NCBI GenBank assembly: GCA_964537965.1
Contig: CAZIDB010000279.1
Span: 1 to 5,813, forward strand
Direction of reading: 5' to 3'
Length of the DNA stretch: 5,813 bases
From: SURF-24 sp964537965
GTDB taxonomy: Bacteria > Bacteroidota > Ignavibacteria > Ignavibacteriales > SURF-24
Positions 1 to 5,813 of the stretch are shown piece by piece. The stretch's first letter is position 1. The number at the start of each line of letters is the position of its first letter. The notes below the pieces were generated by a model that saw nothing but the letters and a program-made list of their open reading frames with translations, was not told where the DNA came from and made no database searches. Both the position numbers and the translations under genes were made by a program.

Positions 1-7
1 GAAGACT

Positions 8-48
8 GATTGTAATTACCAGGAGTGAAACGATGAAGTAATCAATGG
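8..48. repeat. Degenerate copy of a dispersed GAGGAGYGAA-type intergenic repeat
   Basis: The stretch around 21-38 (core AGGAGTGAAACGATGAAG) closely resembles the core of a palindromic intergenic repeat seen in many bacterial and metagenome assemblies, recalled as GTCATTGCGAGGAGCGAA followed by GCGACGAAGCAATC. The outer arms of that repeat are ATTGC and GCAAT. Here they read ATTAC (15-19) and GTAAT (38-42), so both arms changed while pairing was kept. A second short pair, ATTG (9-12) with CAAT (43-46), extends the stem past a 2-nt bulge. The frame open across 3-41 ends in TAA, but it is too short to call as a gene end, and the repeat explains the sequence better. The family match is from memory and not searched. 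Confidence 0.5.
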
Positions 49-74
49 AATTAATATATTATTGAATTTACTTC
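35..74. repeat. Imperfect inverted repeat (12-bp stem) sharing an arm with the dispersed repeat
   Basis: GAAGTAATCAAT (35-46) pairs with ATTGAATTTACTTC (61-74), giving 5 and 7 bp of perfect pairing around a 2-nt bulge and a 14-nt AT-rich loop. The left arm is also the right arm of the repeat hairpin at 9-46, so the two structures exclude each other. The sequence from 61 to about 91 weakly resembles an inverted second copy of the same repeat (CTTC, TTTC, TCC and AATGAG in matching order). Only mixed pyrimidine sequence follows, with no clean T run, so it is not a convincing terminator. Confidence 0.4.
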
Positions 75-140
75 TTTCTGTCCCTAATGAGTTATTCTTT
101 CTTAGCCAAAACATCATACCCAAACAATATTTTTTTATGG

Positions 141-149
141 TGTTATAAA
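141..149 (+). promoter_or_regulatory. Possible extended -10 promoter element
   Basis: TGTTATAAA matches the extended -10 form TGn followed by a hexamer with five of six bases of TATAAT. No good -35 box lies 16-18 bp upstream. Transcription from here would start near 156 and give a leader of roughly 110 nt carrying both hairpins ahead of the kinase gene. In sequence this AT-rich such matches arise by chance, and Bacteroidota use a different -7/-33 consensus, so this is only a candidate. Confidence 0.2.
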
Positions 150-180
150 TAAATTAAAATTAAATTCGATAATAATTGTA

Positions 181-206
181 TTAATGGCCGGATAATCGGT
201 AATTAA
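181..206 (+). other. Imperfect hairpin in the leader of the GAF kinase gene
   Basis: TTAAT (181-185) can pair with ATTAA (202-206) and CCG (188-190) with CGG (197-199), separated by a 2x2 internal mismatch. It is followed by A rather than T residues, so it is not a terminator for rightward transcription. It is a modest structure that may be incidental. Confidence 0.25.
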
Positions 207-208
207 AA

Positions 209-227
209 AATGATGTGGTTCATCATT
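209..227 (+). promoter_or_regulatory. Perfect 7-bp inverted repeat with 5-nt spacer upstream of the GAF kinase start
   Basis: AATGATG (209-215) and CATCATT (221-227) are exact reverse complements separated by TGGTT. The element lies 39 nt before the ATG at 267. It could be a dyad operator or an mRNA hairpin in the leader. It has no T tract after it. Function is not known; only the symmetry is seen. Confidence 0.35.
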
Positions 228-266
228 CATGTTAATTAATAATAATAGAAATAAACATAACCTCTC

Positions 267-1415
267 ATGAAAATAGCAAGATTAAAAACAGAAGGATCAC
301 CTGAAGATGTACTTGTTGCAATTACGTCTGATGATAAACCGGAAATACCTGAAGATGTTCAAAGGAAATGGCAGAAAATTATTGACCTTGCAGCGAAAAT
401 TATTGGAGTACCTTCCGGTTTAATTAACAAGCTTAACGAGGAAACATTAGAAGTTTTTCTGTCAAGCAAAACAGAGAACAATATCTTTGAGAAGAATTTA
501 AATTTTGAACTTGGACTTGGCTGGTATTGCGAGAATGTGGCCGGAAGTAAAAAGGAATTAATGTTGCCTAATGCGCTTAAGGACGACGAATGGAAAGAGA
601 ATCCGAGCGTTCCATTTAACATGATTTCATATATGGGCGTGCCGATTTTCTGGCCTGATGGCGAAGTGTTTGGTACTTTCTGCGTACTTGATAATAAAGA
701 GAATCAATTTTCCGAAGATTATAAAGAGCTTATCATATCACTCCGTGAGATAATTCAAAACGATTTGAAGCAGGTAATTTTATTAGAGCAATTTAAAAAT
801 GATGTTATGTGCAAAGAAATGCAGATAAGAGAAATTCATCATCGGGTTAAAAATCATTTTAATTTATTAATAAGCACTATATCGCTTCAGTCGATTAAGG
901 ATTATAGTAATAAAAATATTAAAACTGTTCTTGCCGAAATACAATCCAAGATCAATGCAATATCCTTGATTCATGATAAACTATACTTTTCAACTAATCT
1001 TGATAAAATTTTAATCGGAGAATATCTTAAAGATGTTGGAGATTTCCAGATCAAGAGCCTTTATCAATCCGGAATTAGTTTTGAATGTTTTAGTCCCGCA
1101 ATAAATCTGCCGGTTAATGTTACGGTTTCGTTAGGATTTTTGTTGAATGAGTTAATTACAAATTCGATTAAGCATGCTTTCAAAGGGATTGAACTACCGG
1201 TAATTAAAGTATCAATTGAGCAGAAAGAAAACGGAAATATTGTTTTTGAATACAGGGATAACGGGGCTGGGCTTCCGGAGAATTTTAATGCAGATAAACT
1301 TGATTCCCTGGGTGTGTTGTTAATTAAAATTTCCGCTCAGCAGTTAAAAGGACTATTAAAGATGCAGAATGATAATGGATTTCATCTTAAACTAACTTTT
1401 AAACTACCGCATTAA
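267..1415 (+). CDS. Soluble GAF-domain sensor histidine kinase, HisKA_2/HWE-related type
   Basis: This 382-residue protein has no membrane segment or signal peptide, so it should sense a cytoplasmic signal. Residues about 35-175 form a GAF domain of the type that often precedes such kinases, with hallmarks VPSGLINKL (48-56), WYCENV (86-91), PNALKDDEW (101-109), WPDGE (129-133) and CVLDNKEN (139-146). The HisKA_2 dimerisation/phosphotransfer box EIHHRVKN spans 189-196, with H192 the probable phosphoacceptor. The ATPase domain shows an N box, NELITNSIKHAF (294-305), a G1 box, DNGAGLP (331-337), and SLGVLLI (348-354); the short lid is normal for this family. The ATG at 267 is fixed by an in-frame TAA at 258-260, and no clear Shine-Dalgarno precedes it. 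No response regulator is encoded on this strand in view. It faces the sigma-54 regulator gene tail to tail with 20 bp between. Ligand and partner are unknown. Confidence 0.93.
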   Translation: MKIARLKTEGSPEDVLVAITSDDKPEIPEDVQRKWQKIIDLAAKIIGVPSGLINKLNEETLEVFLSSKTENNIFEKNLNFELGLGWYCENVAGSKKELMLPNALKDDEWKENPSVPFNMISYMGVPIFWPDGEVFGTFCVLDNKENQFSEDYKELIISLREIIQNDLKQVILLEQFKNDVMCKEMQIREIHHRVKNHFNLLISTISLQSIKDYSNKNIKTVLAEIQSKINAISLIHDKLYFSTNLDKILIGEYLKDVGDFQIKSLYQSGISFECFSPAINLPVNVTVSLGFLLNELITNSIKHAFKGIELPVIKVSIEQKENGNIVFEYRDNGAGLPENFNADKLDSLGVLLIKISAQQLKGLLKMQNDNGFHLKLTFKLPH

Positions 1416-1435
1416 GAGAAGACAACTTAACAATT

Positions 1436-2628
1436 TTATTCAAGTTCGTACTTTTTAATTTTCGCAATAAGGTTAACGCGTGAGATATCCAGTATTTCCG
1501 CTGCCTTTGTTTTGTTGTTGTTTGTAAACTCCAAAACTTTTTTAATGTGCTGCTTTTCAACTTCATTTAAAGTAGGCGGTATAATTCCTTCATCAAATTC
1601 TTTGTAAGAACCATTTGTTGATAAGAAATAATTCGGTAAGGATTTTTTCCTTAGCTCGTTTGTTGTTTCAACTATTATTGCGCTGTTGATTATATTCATC
1701 AGCTCGCGCACGTTACCAGGAAAGGGATAACTCCTGAAACAATTCAAAACAGGTTCTGAAATTTTTTCAATGATCTTGTTGTACTTCGCACTGAATTTCT
1801 TAAGGAAATAACCGGAAAGTAATTCTATATCACCTTTCCTTTCGCGTAGCGGGGGAACATAGATTGAATTAATATTTAGCCTGAAGAATAAATCCTTCCT
1901 GAAACTTCCTTTCTTAATTTCTTCAAAAAGATTTTTATTTGTAGCAGCTATAATTCTAACATCAACCTTTATATTTTTTGTAGAGCCGAGACGATAAAAT
2001 TCTTCTTCCTGAAGTACACGTAAAAGTTTAACCTGTATCGGCAGAGATAATTCACCGATCTCATCAAGGAATAATGTGCCGCCGTTTGCTTCTTCAAGAA
2101 AACCGGANNNNNNNNNNNNNNNNNNNNNNNNNNNNNNNNNNNNNNNNNNNNNNNNNNNNNNNNNNNNNNNNNNNNNNNNNNNNNNNNNNNNNNNNNNNNN
2201 NNNNNNNATTTCAAATCATCAAGTTTACATTTACCGGGAGATTCAATTTCACTTTTAACAATTTCTTTTTGCCTGATTGCGGTTTCAATTGTTTCTATTA
2301 ATTTATTTTCTTCAATCGGCTTCAGCATGTAATCGAAAGTGCCAAGTTTCATTGCAGAGATTGCAAGATCAATATCTTCTACTCCGGTTAGAACAATTGT
2401 TACAAGATCAATCTTTTTCAGTTTGATATGTTTCAAAATATCCAAACCGGTTACTTCCGGCATATCCATATCAAGCAAAAGAACATCAAACTTTTCCTTG
2501 TCTAATAGATCAAATGCTTTTGACGAATCCTGCAATGTTGTTATTTCATATTTCTCTTTCTGAAGAAGAAATATTCTCAGAAAGTTCAGCACTGCCTGGT
2601 TATCATCGATTAAGAGAATTTTAATCAT
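1436..2628 (-). CDS. Sigma-54-dependent response regulator (REC-AAA+-Fis HTH, NtrC/AtoC type), interrupted by an assembly gap
   Basis: Transcribed leftward, the first 140 residues are a receiver domain: acidic pair D8/D9 in LLIDDN, phosphoacceptor D53 in LLLDMDMPE, T81 in VLTG and K103 in MLKP. The N gap follows. Reading from 2107 down to the TAA at 1436-1438 gives 223 further residues in another frame. These contain the AAA+ Walker B motif GGTLFLDEIGEL, RIIAATN (sensor I), FRKDLFFRLN (arginine-finger region), PPLRERKGDI, the sensor II motif PFPGNVRELMN and a Fis-type helix-turn-helix ending NKTKAAEILDISRVNLIAKI. The two parts are therefore one gene: a transcription activator that remodels sigma-54 RNA polymerase when phosphorylated. 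The Walker A and GAFTGA loops fall in the gap and cannot be checked. The ATG at 2628 is fixed by the in-frame TGA of the upstream kinase, 6 bp away, which is its likely partner. No Shine-Dalgarno is evident, so translation may be coupled. Confidence 0.93.
2108..2207. other. Assembly gap of 100 N inside the response regulator gene
   Basis: Exactly 100 undetermined bases is the conventional placeholder for a join of unknown size. The flanking frames disagree (2628 is 0 modulo 3, the downstream part is 1 modulo 3), which shows that the true length is not 100. By comparison with NtrC/AtoC-type proteins, about 85-110 residues are missing between the linker after the receiver domain and the segment before Walker B. 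That corresponds to roughly 255-330 bp. Confidence 0.95.
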
Positions 2629-2634
2629 ATATAT

Positions 2635-4473
2635 TCAGTTTTTAGTTACAGGAATTCGTATTGTAAATTTAGTGCCCTGCCCAACTTTGGAATCAACTTC
2701 AATTTCACCGTTATGGTCTTTAACAATTCCGTAGGAGATTGACAGACCGAGACCTGTTCCGCCTTTATTTCTTTTTGTAGTAAAGAACGGATCGAAAATA
2801 TTTTTCTTTACGTTATCAGGCATCCCAATACCATTATCGCTTACGGTAAGGATTATGTTATTAGTATCTTTATCAAAGTTTGTGGTAATTCTTATTAGTC
2901 CGCCTTCACACTCAATTGCCTCAGAAGCATTCATGATTAAATTAACGAGTAATTGTTCAAGCTTATTTGAATTGCCTTTAAATATTGGAATATCGCTGCC
3001 AAGTTCAATCTCAAGCTTAGCATATTTCTTCGTGTGCTTTTGAGTGAATGTAAGGTTATTTGTAATAATGCTGTTCAGGTCAATAACTTCTGTTAAACCG
3101 CCTTCATCCTTCTTAGCAAAGTTGCGCAGGTCAGTTACTATTTTCTTAGTACGGTTAGCGCCGGTAAGCATGTCCTCTACAAGAATTGTAATATTTTCCT
3201 TAAAGGTTTTGTAATCAAGCCGTGCAACCTTTAAATCAGGATGATACTGGTAATACAAATCCAGCAGAGGAAATATATCGGTGAATGATTCCTGGATAAT
3301 TTTAAGATTGCCAAGAATAAAAGTATTTGGATTATTAATCTCGTGTGCTACACCGGCAACAAGTTTACCAAGCGACGCAAGTTTATACGACTGCAGTAAT
3401 TGTTCTTCCATTTTTTTTTGCATAGTAACATCCATGCAGACCTCAAGCACGCTATCGACAACTCCATTCTCACCAAAAATTGGATAAGTATTAAGCCTGA
3501 AATATTTATCTTCAATAATTCTTTCCTGCACCGCACTGTTACAGGTTCGTATAGATTCTAAAGTAGGGCACTCAGGGCATCTCTCATTCAAACCGAATAA
3601 TTTATTATAACATTTCCCGGTATCACCAATTTCATCCTTATTGGACATGCTGATATTGAAATCCTTATCAACCACAATAATTGTGTTAGTAATAGCGCTG
3701 AAGAACGCTCTTAATTTTTCACGGCTTTGCTTGCATTCTTCACCAAGTCTAAGTAGAATTTCATTTTTTGCTTTTAGAATTTTCTGCTGCTTCTCAAGAT
3801 TTTTTTCTCTCTCGTTCTGTTCAAACTTCCGGGATATCTTATTGGCAACCTCATCAATATACTTATTTGCGTCCTTATGCAAACCGGTTTTGTACTTTGA
3901 GAATACCTTTATCTTTCCTTTTTTCTGTCCGTTTGGTTTTATTTCGCTTTCAACAAGGTCGTAAATATCATTGGGATTCCAATCGGTAATTCCATAAATA
4001 TTTTTACCAATCTCAATATTCACAATTGTATCTGCCGGGAATTGAAATGCCTGCTGAATATGATTTATTGCAGCATCCAAAATATCTTTTATCTCACCAG
4101 GCGAATCAAGGTCCTTGCTTATTTGGTAAAGACTTTCCAGTTCTTTAACTCTTTCTTTCAGATCGTGTTCAATCGTGGCAATGTGCATTACCTTATCTTT
4201 CAAACCAAAAGCATAAACGTTTTCCTGGTTTTCATATGGAAATAAAACAAAATCTTCTTTTATTCTTCCGAAGTTGAAAGTAATATATTTATTCTCTTTT
4301 AACTTACCTGCTGAAACCCTGATAATTTCAATTTGATTTAAATGATTAATATCTATTCTATTTTGTAAGAGGAGACTTCTAATAGAATTGCCGCAATAGA
4401 TGATTGAATAATCACCGTTGAAGATTACGATGTTATCAAACAATTCGTTTATAAGGTTGAAACTACTAAACAT
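2635..4473 (-). CDS. Cytoplasmic PAS-type sensor histidine kinase with a cysteine-rich PAS domain
   Basis: This 612-residue protein has no transmembrane segment. Residues 1-95 look PAS-like but are divergent. A coiled stretch (about 100-122, LKERVKELESLYQISKDL) leads to a GAF-like region (about 115-218), then a charged helix (218-258). A PAS domain (about 253-352) carries C288, C299, C302 and C311, including CPEC. The HisKA domain begins near 360 with the phosphoacceptor H377 in GVAHEINNPN, followed by a long segment before RTKKIVTDLRNFAKK (441-455). The ATPase domain has an N box, NLIMNASEAI (511-520), G1 DNGIGMP (546-552), F box IFDPFFTTK (559-567) and G2 GGTGLGLSIS (571-580). It is thus a complete kinase, and the gene 6 bp downstream encodes its probable substrate. 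The ATG at 4473 is the only Met start after an in-frame TAA; a weak AGG lies about 8 nt before it. The redox-subunit gene ends 10 bp upstream, which suggests a redox-related signal by inference. Confidence 0.94.
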   Translation of the reverse strand: MFSSFNLINELFDNIVIFNGDYSIIYCGNSIRSLLLQNRIDINHLNQIEIIRVSAGKLKENKYITFNFGRIKEDFVLFPYENQENVYAFGLKDKVMHIATIEHDLKERVKELESLYQISKDLDSPGEIKDILDAAINHIQQAFQFPADTIVNIEIGKNIYGITDWNPNDIYDLVESEIKPNGQKKGKIKVFSKYKTGLHKDANKYIDEVANKISRKFEQNEREKNLEKQQKILKAKNEILLRLGEECKQSREKLRAFFSAITNTIIVVDKDFNISMSNKDEIGDTGKCYNKLFGLNERCPECPTLESIRTCNSAVQERIIEDKYFRLNTYPIFGENGVVDSVLEVCMDVTMQKKMEEQLLQSYKLASLGKLVAGVAHEINNPNTFILGNLKIIQESFTDIFPLLDLYYQYHPDLKVARLDYKTFKENITILVEDMLTGANRTKKIVTDLRNFAKKDEGGLTEVIDLNSIITNNLTFTQKHTKKYAKLEIELGSDIPIFKGNSNKLEQLLVNLIMNASEAIECEGGLIRITTNFDKDTNNIILTVSDNGIGMPDNVKKNIFDPFFTTKRNKGGTGLGLSISYGIVKDHNGEIEVDSKVGQGTKFTIRIPVTKN

Positions 4474-4483
4474 TAATGCCTGG

Positions 4484-5813
4484 TTACATAAGTTGCATTT
4501 TTATGTTCTTAAAATAGTAATTTTCCTGGTAATGTATAGCTGGTTTAACCGGGTCAAACGTAGATAAATTTATATCGTAATTTTGGAAATTCAACTTTTG
4601 TTTTGTAAATCCGTTTGTAAAGAAATTATCCATCCAGAACTTTCCAGCTTCTGAGTAATTGTAAAACCTGTTTACAGATTTAATCTCAGCAAAAACATCT
4701 TCAATTGATTTATGGTTAAACTGATCTGAGAATTGGGAGGCTAACATTTTAATTATTTCCCAGTTTGCAAACATGTTTAAGCTGTCAACTACTTTGTTTG
4801 ATCTTTGAGTTATATTATCGCAGTTTGTATAAGTCCCTGTCTGTTCAATATGAGTAGAAGCCGGTAAAATCACATCTGCTTCAGCAGTTGTAGCAGTATG
4901 GAATGAATCGCTCACAACAAGCAGTTCAAGATTGCTTAAGTACCTGCTGTTGCTACTATGTGAGAGCGGGTCTTCACCAAAGATTAATGCAGCTTTAATT
5001 TCACCTCGTTTAAGTTTACTTAGCAGGTTAACCGGAACAAAGTTTTCATTTAAATTATGATTCCAGCATTTTCCGATTCTTTCTACTTCTTCTTTATCGG
5101 AAGCTTTAACAAAGCCAGGCAGATAATCTGGGGTAAAACCCATATCCATTAAACCGGTAGAATTATTGAATTCTCTAAGAAGTATAATTCCGTTATTTTC
5201 TTTACCGACTCTGCCTGTCATCAAAAGAAAATTGTTAATTGCCTGAAGATCATTTAATGATTTGTCCGCAGTTGAATCAATATTATAAATAAAGATTATG
5301 TTTGATTCCGGGTTTGATACTAGCTGGATGCACTGTTCAAACTTATCTTTACTTACACCGGAAATATCCAGTGCGTTTTGGATTTTTAATTCATCAATAC
5401 TTTGTCGGAATTCCTCAAACTTTTCTGTTCTGCCTGAAATAAAACTTTTATCAATCTTATCATCATCAATAATTTGTTTCATTATAGCATTAAGAAGGGA
5501 AGTGTTCGTTCCTTTTTTGCTGTCAATCCACAGGTCGGCCTGCCTGGTTAATTTTATTTCAGAAGAATTAATGAGAATAACTTTAGCGCCTTTTTTCTGC
5601 GCAGCTTTTATTTTTAATTCCATCACAAGATTTTCTTCAGACAGGTTGGAGTTTATTACAACAATTACATCCGCCTTTTCAAGTTTACCGGAATCAATAG
5701 TTGAAGTAGTAAATCCAATTGAATCATCAAGACTGTTTAACTCAAGTCCGTAAAGCATATTGGAAAAGCTGTGAATATTGTTATTGCCAATACCAATTCT
5801 TGCAAACTTCTGA
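4484..5813 (-). CDS. Molybdopterin oxidoreductase / NuoG-like subunit, 5' end outside window, probably non-catalytic
   Basis: The frame is open through the right edge: 18 codons precede the Met at 5758 and begin QKFARIGIGNNN, which matches the QKF(A/V)RAVIGTNN segment of formate dehydrogenase alpha subunits. The Met is therefore internal. Counting from it, ADVIVVINSN (29-38), GAKVILINSSEIKLTRQADL (57-76), TGLMDMG (201-207) with LPGF (213-216), GEIKAALIFGEDPL (252-265) and EADVILPAS (293-301) follow the FdhF/NuoG fold in order. Where catalytic enzymes have CARV(C/U)H, this protein reads SFSNMLY, so a Leu aligns with the Mo ligand. It ends about 120 residues after ILPAS, without the C-terminal molybdopterin-binding domain. 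This points to an electron-transfer subunit as in NuoG, perhaps of an NADH-linked hydrogenase, formate dehydrogenase or complex I-like assembly. Its N-terminal Fe-S domains, if present, lie outside the window. The kinase gene follows after 10 bp. Family placement is firm; the exact complex is not. Confidence 0.88.
   Translation of the reverse strand, partial: QKFARIGIGNNNIHSFSNMLYGLELNSLDDSIGFTTSTIDSGKLEKADVIVVINSNLSEENLVMELKIKAAQKKGAKVILINSSEIKLTRQADLWIDSKKGTNTSLLNAIMKQIIDDDKIDKSFISGRTEKFEEFRQSIDELKIQNALDISGVSKDKFEQCIQLVSNPESNIIFIYNIDSTADKSLNDLQAINNFLLMTGRVGKENNGIILLREFNNSTGLMDMGFTPDYLPGFVKASDKEEVERIGKCWNHNLNENFVPVNLLSKLKRGEIKAALIFGEDPLSHSSNSRYLSNLELLVVSDSFHTATTAEADVILPASTHIEQTGTYTNCDNITQRSNKVVDSLNMFANWEIIKMLASQFSDQFNHKSIEDVFAEIKSVNRFYNYSEAGKFWMDNFFTNGFTKQKLNFQNYDINLSTFDPVKPAIHYQENYYFKNIKMQLM

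Noticed and set aside
3..41. C-terminal end of an upstream gene (frame ending MK-stop)
   Set aside because: Only about 13 codons are visible and the sequence is better explained as a degenerate dispersed repeat; a gene end cannot be supported.
186..199. Possible sigma-54 -24/-12 element (TGGCCGGATAATCGG) upstream of the GAF kinase
   Set aside because: GG at 186-187 is followed at the proper spacing by GG rather than the required GC, and the TTGC box is absent.
1412..1430. Possible terminator between the convergent genes: TTAAG and CTTAA flanking a 9-nt loop, followed by CAATTTTATT
   Set aside because: A 5-bp stem made mostly of A-T pairs with a long loop and a broken T run is too weak; it also overlaps the stop codon at 1413-1415 and could easily be chance.
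1436..1747. Separate small 103-residue HTH protein starting at 1747
   Set aside because: The start would be an internal TTG within AAA+ sequence that continues upstream without a stop to the gap; it is the C-terminus of the response regulator.
1969..2107. Apparent C-terminal tail of the receiver protein read straight through the gap (PVFLKKQ onward)
   Set aside because: This is the wrong frame caused by the placeholder gap length. The correct frame from 2107 gives Walker B and the other AAA+ motifs down to 1436.
2074..2301. Plus-strand open frames running through the N gap
   Set aside because: They are open only because N codons are not stops; the minus strand carries a clear REC-AAA+-HTH protein over the same region.
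5298..5753. 151-residue open frame on the plus strand
   Set aside because: It is antisense to the conserved molybdopterin/NuoG-like coding sequence and shows no domain or composition of its own.
5756..5758. ATG at 5758 as the true start of the redox gene
   Set aside because: The frame continues upstream to the window edge with conserved family sequence (QKFARIGIGNNN), so the gene is truncated by the window.

Overview
This AT-rich window carries three well-supported signalling genes, the 3' part of one redox-enzyme gene, and a short noncoding leader. Several features suggest a member of the Bacteroidota/Chlorobi/Ignavibacteria group or a similar low-GC anaerobe: weak or absent Shine-Dalgarno sequences, Lys/Asn/Ile-rich proteins, and a sigma-54 two-component system beside a molybdopterin/NuoG-type subunit. 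This assignment is an inference from style, not from a marker gene. A run of exactly 100 N (2108-2207) marks a scaffold join, so the source is probably a draft or metagenome assembly.

Layout. Positions 1-266 are noncoding. They hold a decayed copy of a dispersed GAGGAG(C/T)GAA-type intergenic repeat with alternative hairpins, then two small hairpins just ahead of the first gene. Positions 267-1415 (+) encode a soluble GAF/HisKA_2 sensor kinase. It converges, with 20 bp between stop codons, on a leftward gene cluster. In transcription order on the minus strand the cluster is: the 3' part of a molybdopterin-oxidoreductase/NuoG-like subunit (5813 to 4484, start outside the window); a 612-residue cytoplasmic PAS-type histidine kinase with four cysteines in its PAS domain (4473 to 2635); and a sigma-54-dependent NtrC/AtoC-type response regulator (2628 to 1436). 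The regulator appears as two broken reading frames only because the N gap cuts it.

How the genes may work together. The junctions are 10 bp and 6 bp, so the redox subunit, kinase and regulator are probably cotranscribed. The simplest model is that the kinase senses a cytoplasmic redox or metabolic state linked to the enzyme, phosphorylates the adjacent regulator, and thereby activates sigma-54 promoters, possibly those of the enzyme operon. The rightward GAF/HisKA_2 kinase has no regulator of its own in view. The NuoG-like protein appears to lack both the usual Cys/Sec molybdenum ligand and the C-terminal molybdopterin-binding domain, so it is more likely an electron-transfer or structural subunit than a formate dehydrogenase catalyst. 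I see no CRISPR array, tRNA, rRNA, transposase or phage gene.
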